This document shows positions 1-9,176 of a DNA stretch of 64,000 bases, piece by piece. The translations under genes and the position numbers were made by a program. The first letter of the stretch is position 1. Each line of letters begins with the position of its first letter. This DNA comes from Zobellia laminariae (GTDB lineage: Bacteria; Bacteroidota; Bacteroidia; Flavobacteriales; Flavobacteriaceae): contig NZ_RCNS01000002.1 in assembly GCF_009725995.1 (NCBI RefSeq), forward strand, positions 310,001 through 374,000. The letters are read 5' to 3'. The notes under the pieces are model-generated. The model was not told the DNA's origin and did not search any database. It saw only the letters and a list, made by a program, of their open reading frames with translations.

Positions 1-458
1 TGGTCTTCAAGACCAGATGCTTCGGCCATTTTAGTTACAAGATTGTCACCACCTTTTACTTCAATAATATCACCTGTTTTAGATAGGATAATGTTTACAG
101 GGTGGTTTAGAAGGCTATGGAAAATTTGCGATTGCATATTGCTTTCGTCTACTTCCTGGGCATGTACATCCATTAGCTCTCCTTGTATGCTAGAAGACAT
201 ATTTAGATTAAGATCCTTAAATTCTAAAGCTATCTTATATGTGGTATCTCTTACTTCTATTACCTTAAACTCTAGAATACCGTTAATTTTATTGGTCAGG
301 ATGTGAGAGGCTCCATCCAGTTCTTGTGTAATGGTTTGCTCGGCGTTTTGTTTTACGGTGAAGACGGCGTTTTTCTCTAATTTGTATTCAAGTTGTGTCT
401 GAGCTAAAGAAACGGTACTTGAAAGAACAATAAAAATAATGCCCAAAAAGTTTCTCAT
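1..458 (-). CDS. Secreted DUF6263-like protein (partial, C-terminus off the window)
   Basis: The reverse strand is open from an ATG at 458 to the window edge, giving about 152 residues of an incomplete protein. The N-terminus is a clear Sec signal peptide (MRNFLGIIFIVLSSTVSLAQ, likely cut after A-Q), so it is exported. The following part (TQLEYKLEKNAVFTVKQNAE, then ILTNKINGILEFKV and NIILSKTGDIIEVKGG) is beta-rich. It resembles the DUF6263 family of Bacteroidota, which has no known function. The family name is from memory of similar proteins and is moderately sure; export and the start codon are directly visible. It is transcribed divergently from rpmH. Confidence 0.7.
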   Translation of the reverse strand, partial: MRNFLGIIFIVLSSTVSLAQTQLEYKLEKNAVFTVKQNAEQTITQELDGASHILTNKINGILEFKVIEVRDTTYKIALEFKDLNLNMSSSIQGELMDVHAQEVDESNMQSQIFHSLLNHPVNIILSKTGDIIEVKGGDNLVTKMAEASGLED

Positions 459-553
459 ATATTGAATCTGTTGCTATAATCCGATTTTGGCAAAAGTAAT
501 AAAAACCTATCGCTAGGCGGCAGGCATTCAATAAAAATATTTTTACAAATGTA

Positions 554-584
554 TTTGGCAAAGCCAAAAGTCTTCGTATATTTG
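554..584 (+). promoter_or_regulatory. Bacteroidota-type promoter of rpmH
   Basis: TTTG at 554-557 is followed by a 19-base spacer and TATATTTG at 577-584. This is an exact match to the Bacteroidota housekeeping consensus TTTG-N19-TAnnTTTG. It lies 60 bases before the rpmH start codon and is the cleanest promoter in the window. Confidence 0.8.
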
Positions 585-643
585 CGCCCAGTTTTAGCGA
601 GCGGTTTCGCTATCTCTTATCACACAAAGAAAAGGATAATACA

Positions 644-811
644 ATGCCCGGACAGAAAAGAACATATCAGCCTTCAAAGAGAAAAAGAAGAAATAAACAT
701 GGATTTAGGGAGCGTATGGCATCCGTAAACGGAAGAAAAGTTTTAGCTCGTAGAAGAGCTAAAGGAAGAAAAAAACTTTCTGTATCCTCTGAACCGAGAC
801 ATAAGAAATAA
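644..811 (+). CDS. rpmH: 50S ribosomal protein L34
   Basis: This 55-residue highly basic protein reads [20 protein letters not shown] and continues with [20 protein letters not shown], the invariant L34 sequence. L34 is a late-assembly protein of the large ribosomal subunit that contacts 23S rRNA. It is a few residues longer than the most compact L34 because of the N-terminal MPGQ and the C-terminal EPRHKK. It is monocistronic here, with a perfect promoter upstream and a hairpin terminator downstream. There is no dnaA or rnpA beside it, unlike the classic rnpA-rpmH arrangement. It was too short for a simple ORF cut-off but is unmistakable. Confidence 0.98.
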   Translation: MPGQKRTYQPSKRKRRNKHGFRERMASVNGRKVLARRRAKGRKKLSVSSEPRHKK

Positions 812-836
812 TGATTTTATTTTTTAAGAAATATAT

Positions 837-869
837 AGGTGTTACTTTTTATAAGTAACACCTTTTTTT
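837..869 (+). terminator. Rho-independent terminator of rpmH
   Basis: The perfect inverted repeat AGGTGTTAC / GTAACACCT (837-845 and 855-863) has a 9-base AT loop and is followed by a run of T to 869. It sits 25 bases after the rpmH stop codon. Confidence 0.85.
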
Positions 870-930
870 ATGTCAGATTTGTATTGATATTTGTAACAAA
901 TTATAGCCAAAGTTTTAAAGAATACAACTA

Positions 931-3786
931 ATGCCAAAAAGAAAAGATTTAAAATCCATACTACTGATCGGTTCCGGTCCCATTGTTATAGGTCAAGCTT
1001 GTGAATTTGATTATGCAGGTTCACAGTCTTTACGTTCATTACGTGAAGACGGTATTGAGACTATATTGATAAATAGTAATCCGGCAACAATTATGACGGA
1101 TCCATCAATGGCTGATCATGTGTATTTGAAACCGTTGACTACCAAGTCAATAATTGAAATACTAAAAGAACACCCGCAAATTGATGCAGTGCTACCAACT
1201 ATGGGTGGCCAGACCGCTCTTAATTTGTGTATAGAGGCAGATGAAAAGGGAATTTGGAAAGATTTTGGAGTAGATCTTATTGGTGTTGATATTGATGCGA
1301 TAAACATTACTGAAGATCGTGAGCAATTCCGTGAGTTAATGCTTAAAATTGGTGTAGGCATGGCACCGCAGGCAACGGCTACATCATTTCTGAAAGGAAA
1401 AGAAATAGCTCAGGAATTTGGCTTTCCATTAGTAATTAGGGCATCGTACACTTTAGGTGGTGCAGGAGCTGCTATAGTATACAAACCAGAAGATTTTGAT
1501 GAGTTATTAAGTCGTGGATTAGAAATTTCTCCTATTCATGAAGTAATGATCGATAAAGCCTTATTGGGCTGGAAAGAATATGAGTTAGAGTTATTGCGTG
1601 ATGATAATGATAACGTAGTTATTATTTGTGCAATAGAAAATATGGATCCGATGGGTATCCATACTGGAGATTCTATAACGGTTGCGCCGGCAATGACCTT
1701 GTCTGATAGAACGTACCAAAAAATGCGTGATATGGCAATTCATATGATGCGTAGTATTGGTGATTTTGCCGGAGGATGTAACGTGCAGTTTGCAGTTAGT
1801 CCTGATGATGATGAAGATATTATTGCAATTGAGATTAACCCAAGGGTTTCTCGTTCTTCTGCTTTAGCTTCAAAAGCAACCGGGTATCCTATTGCCAAGA
1901 TTGCAACTAAATTAGCTATCGGGTATCATTTAAATGAATTAGACAATCAAATTACAAAATCTACTTCTGCTTTATTTGAACCGACTTTAGATTATGTAAT
2001 TGTAAAAATACCACGTTGGAACTTTGATAAATTTGAAGGTTCTGACCGTACTTTAGGACTTCAGATGAAATCTGTTGGAGAAGTAATGGGTATTGGACGT
2101 TCGTTCCAAGAGGCATTGCACAAAGCAACCCAGTCTCTGGAAATAAAAAGAAACGGATTAGGTGCGGATGGTAAAGGGTATACCAATTACGACCAAATCA
2201 TTCAGAAATTGACCGTCCCAAGTTGGGATAGGGTTTTTGTAATTTATGATGCAATTCAATTGGGTATCCCGTTGTCACGAATCCATGAGATTACAAAAAT
2301 TGATATGTGGTTCTTAAAACAATATGAAGAACTTCATTTATTAGAAAAAGAGATTTCTACTTATACTATTGCAACGCTTACCAAGGACTTGATGTTGGAA
2401 GCTAAGCAAAAAGGTTTTGCGGATAGACAGATTGCTCACATGCTAGATTGCTACGAGAGCGAAGTACACAAGAAGCGTACGGAAGAAATGAACATTAATA
2501 GGGTCTACAAATTAGTAGATACCTGTGCAGCCGAGTTTAAGGCGATGACTCCATACTACTATTCTACTTTTGAAGCAGAAATAGAAAAGCCAGACGGAAC
2601 GCGTTATGTAGAGAATGATAGTATTGTTACCGACCGTAAGAAAATTGTAGTTCTTGGTTCTGGTCCGAACAGGATTGGGCAGGGAATTGAATTTGATTAC
2701 TGTTGTGTACATGGCGTATTGGCTGCAGCGGAATGTGGTTATGAAACTATCATGATCAATTGTAACCCTGAAACGGTTTCAACCGATTTTGATACAGCGG
2801 ACAAACTTTATTTTGAGCCTGTTTTTTGGGAGCATATCTACGACATTATCCGTCATGAGAAGCCAGAAGGGGTTATTGTACAGTTAGGTGGGCAGACAGC
2901 TTTAAAATTAGCTGAAAAACTATCTAAATACGGAATCAAAATTATAGGAACTAGTTTTGAAGCATTAGATTTAGCTGAAGATAGAGGTAGTTTCTCTGAA
3001 ATGCTAAAAGAAAATAATATTCCTTTTCCTCAGTATGGTATTGCGGAAACAGCAGATGAGGCTTTAGCACTTGCAGATGAATTGGATTTTCCATTACTAG
3101 TAAGACCATCCTATGTACTAGGAGGGCAGGGAATGAAGATTGTAATCAATAAAGAAGAACTAGAATCTCATGTAGTAGACCTTCTTAGAAAAATCCCGAA
3201 CAACAAATTACTTTTAGACCATTATTTAGATGGAGCTATTGAGGCAGAAGCCGATGCAATTTGTGATGGCGAAGATGTGTACATTATTGGTATAATGGAG
3301 CATATTGAGCCTTGTGGTATACACTCAGGAGATTCTAATGCAACCTTGCCACCGTTTAACCTTGGTGAGTTTGTAATGCAGCAGATAAAGGATCATACCA
3401 AGAAAATTGCTTTAGCATTGAATACAGTTGGTTTGATTAATATTCAGTTTGCTATAAAAGACGATATGGTGTATATCATTGAAGCTAACCCAAGAGCCTC
3501 TAGAACGGTACCATTTATTGCTAAGGCTTACAAAGAGCCTTACGTGAACTACGCTACAAAGGTAATGTTAGGTGAAAAGAAAGTGAAAGACTTTAATTTC
3601 AATCCGCAATTGGAAGGTTTTGCGATTAAGCAACCGGTTTTCTCTTTTAATAAATTCCCTAATGTAAATAAGAATTTAGGTCCTGAAATGAAAAGTACGG
3701 GAGAGAGTATTCTCTTTATCGATAGTTTAAAAGACGATCAGTTCTATGAGCTATACGGCCGCAGAAAAATGTACTTAAGTAAGTAG
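931..3786 (+). CDS. carB: Carbamoyl-phosphate synthase large subunit, short form without allosteric domain
   Basis: This 951-residue synthetase makes carbamoyl phosphate from bicarbonate, ATP and ammonia supplied by CarA, for pyrimidine and arginine synthesis. It shows the family's internal duplication. The first half opens with LLIGSGPIVIGQACEFDYAG near residue 11. The second half opens with VVLGSGPNRIGQGIEFDY near residue 571. Each is followed by an ATP-grasp domain with the EINPR or EANPR metal-binding motif. The protein stops soon after the LGPEMKSTGE motif that ends the second ATP-grasp domain. The roughly 130-residue C-terminal MGS-like domain that binds UMP and ornithine in the 1073-residue E. 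coli enzyme is therefore absent. carA is not adjacent. A bidirectional terminator follows. Confidence 0.97.
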   Translation: MPKRKDLKSILLIGSGPIVIGQACEFDYAGSQSLRSLREDGIETILINSNPATIMTDPSMADHVYLKPLTTKSIIEILKEHPQIDAVLPTMGGQTALNLCIEADEKGIWKDFGVDLIGVDIDAINITEDREQFRELMLKIGVGMAPQATATSFLKGKEIAQEFGFPLVIRASYTLGGAGAAIVYKPEDFDELLSRGLEISPIHEVMIDKALLGWKEYELELLRDDNDNVVIICAIENMDPMGIHTGDSITVAPAMTLSDRTYQKMRDMAIHMMRSIGDFAGGCNVQFAVSPDDDEDIIAIEINPRVSRSSALASKATGYPIAKIATKLAIGYHLNELDNQITKSTSALFEPTLDYVIVKIPRWNFDKFEGSDRTLGLQMKSVGEVMGIGRSFQEALHKATQSLEIKRNGLGADGKGYTNYDQIIQKLTVPSWDRVFVIYDAIQLGIPLSRIHEITKIDMWFLKQYEELHLLEKEISTYTIATLTKDLMLEAKQKGFADRQIAHMLDCYESEVHKKRTEEMNINRVYKLVDTCAAEFKAMTPYYYSTFEAEIEKPDGTRYVENDSIVTDRKKIVVLGSGPNRIGQGIEFDYCCVHGVLAAAECGYETIMINCNPETVSTDFDTADKLYFEPVFWEHIYDIIRHEKPEGVIVQLGGQTALKLAEKLSKYGIKIIGTSFEALDLAEDRGSFSEMLKENNIPFPQYGIAETADEALALADELDFPLLVRPSYVLGGQGMKIVINKEELESHVVDLLRKIPNNKLLLDHYLDGAIEAEADAICDGEDVYIIGIMEHIEPCGIHSGDSNATLPPFNLGEFVMQQIKDHTKKIALALNTVGLINIQFAIKDDMVYIIEANPRASRTVPFIAKAYKEPYVNYATKVMLGEKKVKDFNFNPQLEGFAIKQPVFSFNKFPNVNKNLGPEMKSTGESILFIDSLKDDQFYELYGRRKMYLSK

Positions 3787-3804
3787 TAAATACTATTCTT
3801 AAAT

Positions 3805-3842
3805 ATAAAAAAGCTTGAGCAAGTTGCTCAAGCTTTTTTTAT
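3805..3842. terminator. Bidirectional terminator between carB and the sensor kinase
   Basis: AAGCTTGAGC (3811-3820), loop AAGTT, then GCTCAAGCTT (3826-3835), flanked by A runs on the left and T runs on the right. It therefore works for both convergent genes. Confidence 0.9.
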
Positions 3843-3864
3843 ATCAATAGTTTGTCTTTGTAGA

Positions 3865-5022
3865 CTAATTGTCATCGGTTTTTTCAGGGACTATATCATT
3901 GTCGATCATATTCTTTATCTGCTGGCCTACAACGTTTGGTAGGATTACACTAAAAGTAGTTCCTTTTCCTTTTCCCTCAGATTTTGCAGAGATAGTACCA
4001 TCGTGCGATTCAACAATTTGCTTAATCATATAAAGTCCTAGTCCAGTACCATTTACATCGGCATGAAATCGCTCAAAAGGGGAGAAGAGCTTTTTTAAAG
4101 ATTTTTCATCCATTCCAGAGCCGTTATCTGAAACGGAGAACTGTATTTTTTCTCCGGTTTCTTCTGCTTTTATATGAACTACAGGTTGTTTTTGGTCGCC
4201 CATATACTTTATGGCGTTATCTAAGAGATTACCAAAGACTTGTATAATTCTATTTCTATCACCATAAATGTTCGGTAGATTTTCTTCAACAATGAGTTTT
4301 ACTTTAGATACTTTTAATTTTCCTTTAACCAAGGTGGTTGATAGTGATACAATTTCGTTGGTATCAAGCACTTCATTTTTGTTCTCAATTTTGCCGATTT
4401 TCGCAATTTTGGTAATATCGGCAATAAGGTTATTCATAGTATCACATGAAATATTAATCATTTCTAGGTACTGTTCTAGTTCAGGAAAATCTTTCATCAC
4501 AAACTCCATAGGAATTAGGCTAGCAATACCTTTTATACCGCTTAACGGGCTTTTAAGGTCATGAGAAACAGCAAAAGTAAAACGCTGAATTTCTTGATTT
4601 TTAGTGGTTAGCTCATCTGCTACTTTTTCTAGTTCTTTCTTTTGTAATTGCAATTCTTGAGTACGTTCACCTATCTCTTTTTCTAATGTTAGTTGATACT
4701 TTTTTATGTTTCTAACCCGAAGAAATAGGACTAAATAAATAGCACAAATTAACAAAGCTATCATGAGTACGCGAAACCACCAGGTTTTCCAAAAAGGAGG
4801 AGTAATTGTAATGTGTAAGTCGGTTTCATTACTATTCCATATACCATCAGAATTACTAGATTTTATTCGAAGTGTATATTTACCTGGTTCTAAGCTGGTA
4901 TAAGTAGCGTTGTTTTTTTGACCAACATAATTCCAATTCGTTTCAAAACCATCTAAGAAATAAGCGTAGTTTACTTTATCTGGATGACGAAAAGTTAAAG
5001 CATTGAACTCAAAATCAACCAC
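3865..5022 (-). CDS. Sensor histidine kinase, C-terminal piece of a frameshifted gene
   Basis: This piece starts inside a Y_Y_Y domain (VDFEFNALTFRHPDKVNYAY, then LEPGKYTLRIKSSNSDG). It continues with one membrane segment (WWFRVLMIALLICAIYLVLF), a coiled coil, a HisKA domain with the phospho-acceptor in FAVSHDLKSPLSGIKG, and an HATPase domain (N-box NLLDNAIKYMG, G1 DNGSGMD, G2 GTGLGLYMIKQIVESH). The open frame extends upstream beyond the first ATG to about 5178 and encodes DKPIVSITSLKIFNKPIYAD, typical of the end of a propeller. The true gene is therefore continuous with the upstream 5136-7148 reading frame, about 1094 residues in all. There is no receiver or AraC domain, so it would signal to a separate regulator. 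It ends at a shared terminator. Confidence 0.85.
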   Translation of the reverse strand: MVDFEFNALTFRHPDKVNYAYFLDGFETNWNYVGQKNNATYTSLEPGKYTLRIKSSNSDGIWNSNETDLHITITPPFWKTWWFRVLMIALLICAIYLVLFLRVRNIKKYQLTLEKEIGERTQELQLQKKELEKVADELTTKNQEIQRFTFAVSHDLKSPLSGIKGIASLIPMEFVMKDFPELEQYLEMINISCDTMNNLIADITKIAKIGKIENKNEVLDTNEIVSLSTTLVKGKLKVSKVKLIVEENLPNIYGDRNRIIQVFGNLLDNAIKYMGDQKQPVVHIKAEETGEKIQFSVSDNGSGMDEKSLKKLFSPFERFHADVNGTGLGLYMIKQIVESHDGTISAKSEGKGKGTTFSVILPNVVGQQIKNMIDNDIVPEKTDDN

Positions 5023-5135
5023 AGTGTTATCATACGATAGGGTAATGGAATCTACTTGTGAGATGTGCTTTTTTAATATTTTAGATTCATCGTCTGCATA
5101 AATAGGTTTGTTGAATATTTTTAGACTGGTAATAC

Positions 5136-7148
5136 TTACAATAGGTTTATCCTCCCTTTTTTTAATATCCTTTGCTTGAATAAATTGAAGCCATTGCTGC
5201 CACCAAAGATTAATTCGTTGTTTTTGGTCTTATAGAAAGAATTTGTATTGAATTCGCTGCCTTGTAAACCATCATTAATGTAATAATGTATAGATACTTT
5301 ATTTTTAGGGTTGTATTGCGTAATTCCGGAACCGGTGCTAAGCCATAGCAAATGGTTAGTGTCTTCTATAATTCCTTTAACAGCGTCATTTTTTAATTCT
5401 TCATTGTGTGGGATCGATTGAAAAGAATGTGTTGTGGAATTATATTTATTTAAACCAGCTTGTGTACCCACCCATAAGTTACCCTCCGTATCTTCTACAA
5501 TTGCATTAATGAAGTCGTTACTTAAGACTTGTTCCTTCTCAAGGCTGTTATAACTTGTGTATTGCCACTCCTCGTTTTTTTCAACAAGTTTAAATAGTCC
5601 CGAAATTTGAGTTCCAACCCAAATATTTCCATTTTTATCTTCGGTTAAGGTGGTGATTGTAGAGACCTTAGTGTTATTGATATTGTTTTTAAGTTCTATG
5701 TTTTTGTGAGTTTCGGTTTCAGGATTATAGAATTGCAATCCACCATGAAAAGTTGCAATCCATATGCGCCCTTTACTGTCCATCATTAGATTAAAGACAT
5801 TATTTGACAGCAAAAAGGAATTTTCTTTAGTTAGTACTTCATAGCTTTTATCCTTGATATTAAATATGGTAATTCCTTTGCCCCAAGACCCCAACCATAG
5901 TTGGTCGTTTTTATCTTGTAGCATGCTGAGGACGACGTTGGTGTTAAGATTTTTATTTTCTAAACTGTATTTTACGAAAGAATTGGCCGTTCTATCCCAA
6001 TAATTCAATCCACCGCCATCCGTTCCTATCCAAAGGTGGTCTTTAGTATCATTTCTATCTTGGATAAAGGAGTTTACGTTGTTATTATTTAAAGACTGAG
6101 GGTTAAAAGGTTCATTTTTTACATGCTTAAATTTATGATATATGGGATCGTAGAAGCTTAGCCCTTTTTTATAAGGACCTAGCCACATAATTCCTTTATT
6201 GTTATATATAGACCATATAGAGTTGCTAGAAATCGATTCTATATTTTTACTGTCATACTTTAAATTTGATAATTGGTTGGTGCTTTTTGAGTAGATGTAA
6301 AGCCCATCATTTTCACTACCTATCCAGTAATCACCATTTGCGGCAATTGATAATGATAGTATGGGATAGCCATTACTTATGCTTGTTCTTTCTATGTTTA
6401 TAGAATTATCATTTTTGATTTTTAATTCAATTAGTTCACCATTGTGTAAGCCGATTAAAAACTGAGATGAGTTTTGTTGTATTACACTTCGTATTCTATG
6501 ACTTTCATGAAGTTTTGATAAGACTTGTAATTCACTATTTAATACCCATATGTCGTTATCAATTATGACTAAAGTTCTTTCATTATCTAGTTTAGTAATT
6601 TTTACAAAAAAGTTGTCTTGTGTAGGTGTTCCGTGATATTTAAATTCTTTGGTTTCACCTGTTGTAATATGATATCTGAAGAGACTTGTAGTAGTTCCTA
6701 GCCAAAGGAAGTCTGTAGATTTAACTACGGAATAGAAATGTTCTAAGGCTAGTTTTTCGCCCTCACCAATGAATGGATAGGACTTTAGAATATCCATTTC
6801 TCGGTTGTAGATATTTAAACCTTGAACGGTACCTATATATAGTTGTCTATTGCCATCTTCGTAAATATCCTCTATGTAGCCATTGGTTAGCCCTGTTTTA
6901 CTATCTTGAGCCTGTTCATATATTTGAAAGTTTTTACCATCGTATTTATTAAGTCCATTTCTGGTGCCAATCCATAAGTAACCATAACTATCTTCATATA
7001 TTACGTTGGCGGAGCTTTGAGATAGACCTCCCGGTAAGTGTTGAAAAGATATAGGGGTTTGATTTTTCTGCGCAAATGCAAGCTTACAACATAGCAGTAG
7101 TAAAGATGACCATAACACTAGTGTAGCCGATTGCTTGGGTAAAATCAT
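5136..7148 (-). CDS. Two-component regulator propeller protein, N-terminal piece of the frameshifted sensor kinase
   Basis: The protein begins with a signal peptide (SATLVLWSSLLLLCCKLAFA). It is then filled by two-component-propeller (Reg_prop) repeats, recognisable by recurring motifs such as YEDSYGYLWIGTRNGLNKYD, EDKNGNIWVGTQISGLFK and EDTEGNLWVGTQAGLNKY. This is the periplasmic sensing half of Bacteroidota sensor kinases that often watch for polysaccharides. It stops abruptly after FGGSNGFNLFKQRILKK, where the family normally continues into a Y_Y_Y domain. That domain lies intact in a neighbouring frame immediately downstream (3865-5178). A single missing base between about 5157 and 5181 explains the split. 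It could be a sequence error, a real pseudogene or recoding. Confidence 0.85.
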   Translation of the reverse strand: MILPKQSATLVLWSSLLLLCCKLAFAQKNQTPISFQHLPGGLSQSSANVIYEDSYGYLWIGTRNGLNKYDGKNFQIYEQAQDSKTGLTNGYIEDIYEDGNRQLYIGTVQGLNIYNREMDILKSYPFIGEGEKLALEHFYSVVKSTDFLWLGTTTSLFRYHITTGETKEFKYHGTPTQDNFFVKITKLDNERTLVIIDNDIWVLNSELQVLSKLHESHRIRSVIQQNSSQFLIGLHNGELIELKIKNDNSINIERTSISNGYPILSLSIAANGDYWIGSENDGLYIYSKSTNQLSNLKYDSKNIESISSNSIWSIYNNKGIMWLGPYKKGLSFYDPIYHKFKHVKNEPFNPQSLNNNNVNSFIQDRNDTKDHLWIGTDGGGLNYWDRTANSFVKYSLENKNLNTNVVLSMLQDKNDQLWLGSWGKGITIFNIKDKSYEVLTKENSFLLSNNVFNLMMDSKGRIWIATFHGGLQFYNPETETHKNIELKNNINNTKVSTITTLTEDKNGNIWVGTQISGLFKLVEKNEEWQYTSYNSLEKEQVLSNDFINAIVEDTEGNLWVGTQAGLNKYNSTTHSFQSIPHNEELKNDAVKGIIEDTNHLLWLSTGSGITQYNPKNKVSIHYYINDGLQGSEFNTNSFYKTKNNELIFGGSNGFNLFKQRILKKGRINLL
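5157..5181 (-). other. Frameshift site joining propeller and kinase halves
   Basis: On the reverse strand the propeller frame runs through TTATTCAAGCAAAGG and then seven A followed by GGGAGG. One base earlier the other frame reads on without a stop as QAKDIKKREDKPIVSI. Restoring continuity needs one extra base, either T near 5179 (giving FQAKDIKK, closest to the family pattern) or A in the A7 run at 5157-5163. The sequence A-AAA-AAA-G is also a possible -1 slippery heptamer in the zero frame. Confidence 0.75.
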
Positions 7149-7463
7149 AATGACTGTATAGACTTATTTAAGTAGGTTAACTCTTACAATTTATGCATGA
7201 TTATCGTATGATATAAATTTTTGTTGCCTATTAAGGCTATGTTGTGGTAAAAAACTGGTTTATAGAAGAGTAGATATTTTATATTCTCAATTTTTATTTA
7301 AAAGGGAATAAATAATACTTACCATATTCATACCGCACATTGGAGGATGGTTATATAAAATGGAGATTTTTACACTAAAAAAAAGCTGAAAATCTAGAAT
7401 AGATATTCAGCTGTATTAGGGGTAAATAATAGATGTGCTTAGTTCAACTAGTCATAATTTTCT
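7149..7463. other. 315-base AT-rich intergenic region
   Basis: This gap separates the start of the propeller kinase from the end of the acyl-CoA ligase, both on the reverse strand. Apart from the ligase terminator at 7376-7412, I see only AT-rich sequence with no convincing ORF, RNA or long repeat. It must hold the promoter of the kinase gene, but no clear TTTG/TAnnTTTG pair stands out. Confidence 0.5.
7376..7412 (-). terminator. Terminator of the acyl-CoA ligase gene
   Basis: Read on the reverse strand, AGCTGAA-T-ATCTA pairs with TAGAT-T-TTCAGCT around a 3-base loop, with one T-T mismatch. It is followed by eight T (7377-7384). It lies about 50 bases after the ligase stop codon. Confidence 0.75.
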
Positions 7464-9089
7464 TTATAGCTCACCTTGTGCATAAAGTCTTCTAATTTCT
7501 TTTTTATCAAATTTACCTACACTGGTACGGGGTACCTGACTAACAAAAACATAGTTATCAGGTATTTGGTAATTTGCAAAATCACGAGACAAAAATTCTT
7601 TAAAATCGGCATCTAAAACCACTTCGTCTTCATCTGTCAGAACAATTACCGCTAAGGGTCGTTCTGCCCATTTTTCGTCTGGTATGGCAATTACGGCAGC
7701 TTCTTTAACCTTTGGGTGAGACATCAATGCAGATTCTAAGGCAACGCTAGATATCCATTCGCCTCCACTTTTGATTAAATCCTTTGTTCGGTCTGTAATA
7801 TGCATATAGCCGTCACTATCAACCGTGCTTACATCCCCTGTTCTAAACCATCCGTCATCCGTAAAATTATCCCTATTATTTGTTTTAAAATAGGACTTAA
7901 TAACCCAAGCTCCTTTAACCTGTAGTTCACCCATGGTTTTTCCGTCACGCTCCGCTACCTTGCCGTTATTGTCTACAACGCGCATTTCAATACCTGGGAA
8001 CTCAATACCTTGTTTGGCTCGTATTTTAATTTTTTCTTCTGTACTTAGTTTTTCATGATGGGGCTGCAAACGACTCACGGTACCCAAAGGTGAGGTCTCT
8101 GTCATTCCCCATGCTTGGACGCCTTTAATGCCGAAATCGTCATCCATGCCTTTAATGAGACTCGCTGTGAGTGCAGAGCCTCCAACTAGATACTCTTGTA
8201 ATGCTAATTTTGGTCTTGGCGGATTCTTTTTCATTGCTTCGTAAACACCCATCCAAATAGTGGGCACACCATTGGCTTTTGTGATTTTTTCTTCCTGCAA
8301 AATGGAGATAATAGCTTCTGGCTGTAGATTGGAAGATGGTAATACCATGTCAGAACCAGTTATAAGACATAAATAAGGATATCCCCAAGCCATAACATGA
8401 AACTGTGGAACTATGAGCAACACGATGTCCGAACTATCATAATTGGCTGCATTTGGGGTAGAAATAGTCAGTGCATGCAAATATGTGGATCTGTGAGTGT
8501 AAAGTACACCCTTTGGTAAGCCAGTTGTGCCACTAGTATAACACATACCGCAAGCGTCATTCTCATTTAAGGTTGGCCATTCAAACTCATCTGATTCATC
8601 TTTTAACAAGTCTTCATAATGAAGCACGTTCAAAAGCGTAGTCCTGAATTTTTCCGGGGCATTTATAATAACGTAGTGCTCTACAGTTTCTAGCTGACCC
8701 GCAATTTTTTCCAATAAAGGTACAAGTGAGGCATCCACAAAGATTATTTTGTCCTCAGAATGATTTATGATGAATTCAGTTTGATGAGATGAGAGCCTAA
8801 TATTTATGGTATGACAAATTGCGCCAACACTAGGTATTCCGTAATATAGTTCTACATGTTGATAATGATTCCAAGCAAAAGTGCCAATCATATCACCTTT
8901 GGTAACACCTAATTTATGGGTGAGTACATTTGCTAACTGCTTGCACCTTTTGTGAAGGTCGCCAAAAGTATATTCATGCCTGGAACCGTTGGGTAGGTGA
9001 CTAATTATTTTTTTATGCTTGAATGCACTATTTCCGTATTCAAGAATTGTAGTTGTGGTGAGAGGGTAATCCATTATCAATCCTTCCAT
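7464..9089 (-). CDS. Fatty acyl-CoA ligase (AMP-forming, AlkK-like)
   Basis: This 541-residue adenylate-forming enzyme should activate a fatty acid to its CoA thioester via an acyl-AMP, feeding beta-oxidation or lipid synthesis in the cytoplasm. The P-loop-like motif YTSGTTGLPKGVLYTHRS lies near residues 183-200. It is followed by the core motif GMTETSP, the DGWFRTGDVSTVDSDGY motif, DRTKDLIKSGGEWIS, and the catalytic lysine context PRTSVGKFDKKEIR at the C-terminus. The N-terminus MEGLIMDYPLTTTTIL fits the start of AlkK-type medium/long-chain ligases, so the first ATG is preferred to the second one at M6. Chain-length preference cannot be read from sequence. It stands alone with its own terminator. 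Confidence 0.9.
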   Translation of the reverse strand: MEGLIMDYPLTTTTILEYGNSAFKHKKIISHLPNGSRHEYTFGDLHKRCKQLANVLTHKLGVTKGDMIGTFAWNHYQHVELYYGIPSVGAICHTINIRLSSHQTEFIINHSEDKIIFVDASLVPLLEKIAGQLETVEHYVIINAPEKFRTTLLNVLHYEDLLKDESDEFEWPTLNENDACGMCYTSGTTGLPKGVLYTHRSTYLHALTISTPNAANYDSSDIVLLIVPQFHVMAWGYPYLCLITGSDMVLPSSNLQPEAIISILQEEKITKANGVPTIWMGVYEAMKKNPPRPKLALQEYLVGGSALTASLIKGMDDDFGIKGVQAWGMTETSPLGTVSRLQPHHEKLSTEEKIKIRAKQGIEFPGIEMRVVDNNGKVAERDGKTMGELQVKGAWVIKSYFKTNNRDNFTDDGWFRTGDVSTVDSDGYMHITDRTKDLIKSGGEWISSVALESALMSHPKVKEAAVIAIPDEKWAERPLAVIVLTDEDEVVLDADFKEFLSRDFANYQIPDNYVFVSQVPRTSVGKFDKKEIRRLYAQGEL

Positions 9090-9176
9090 AAGCTGTAGTT
9101 GAAGTATTTAATCGTTGAGACATACTTTTCTAAAGTTACTAATTTTTGAAATGTAATGGAAGAGGGAAGGAGGTAC

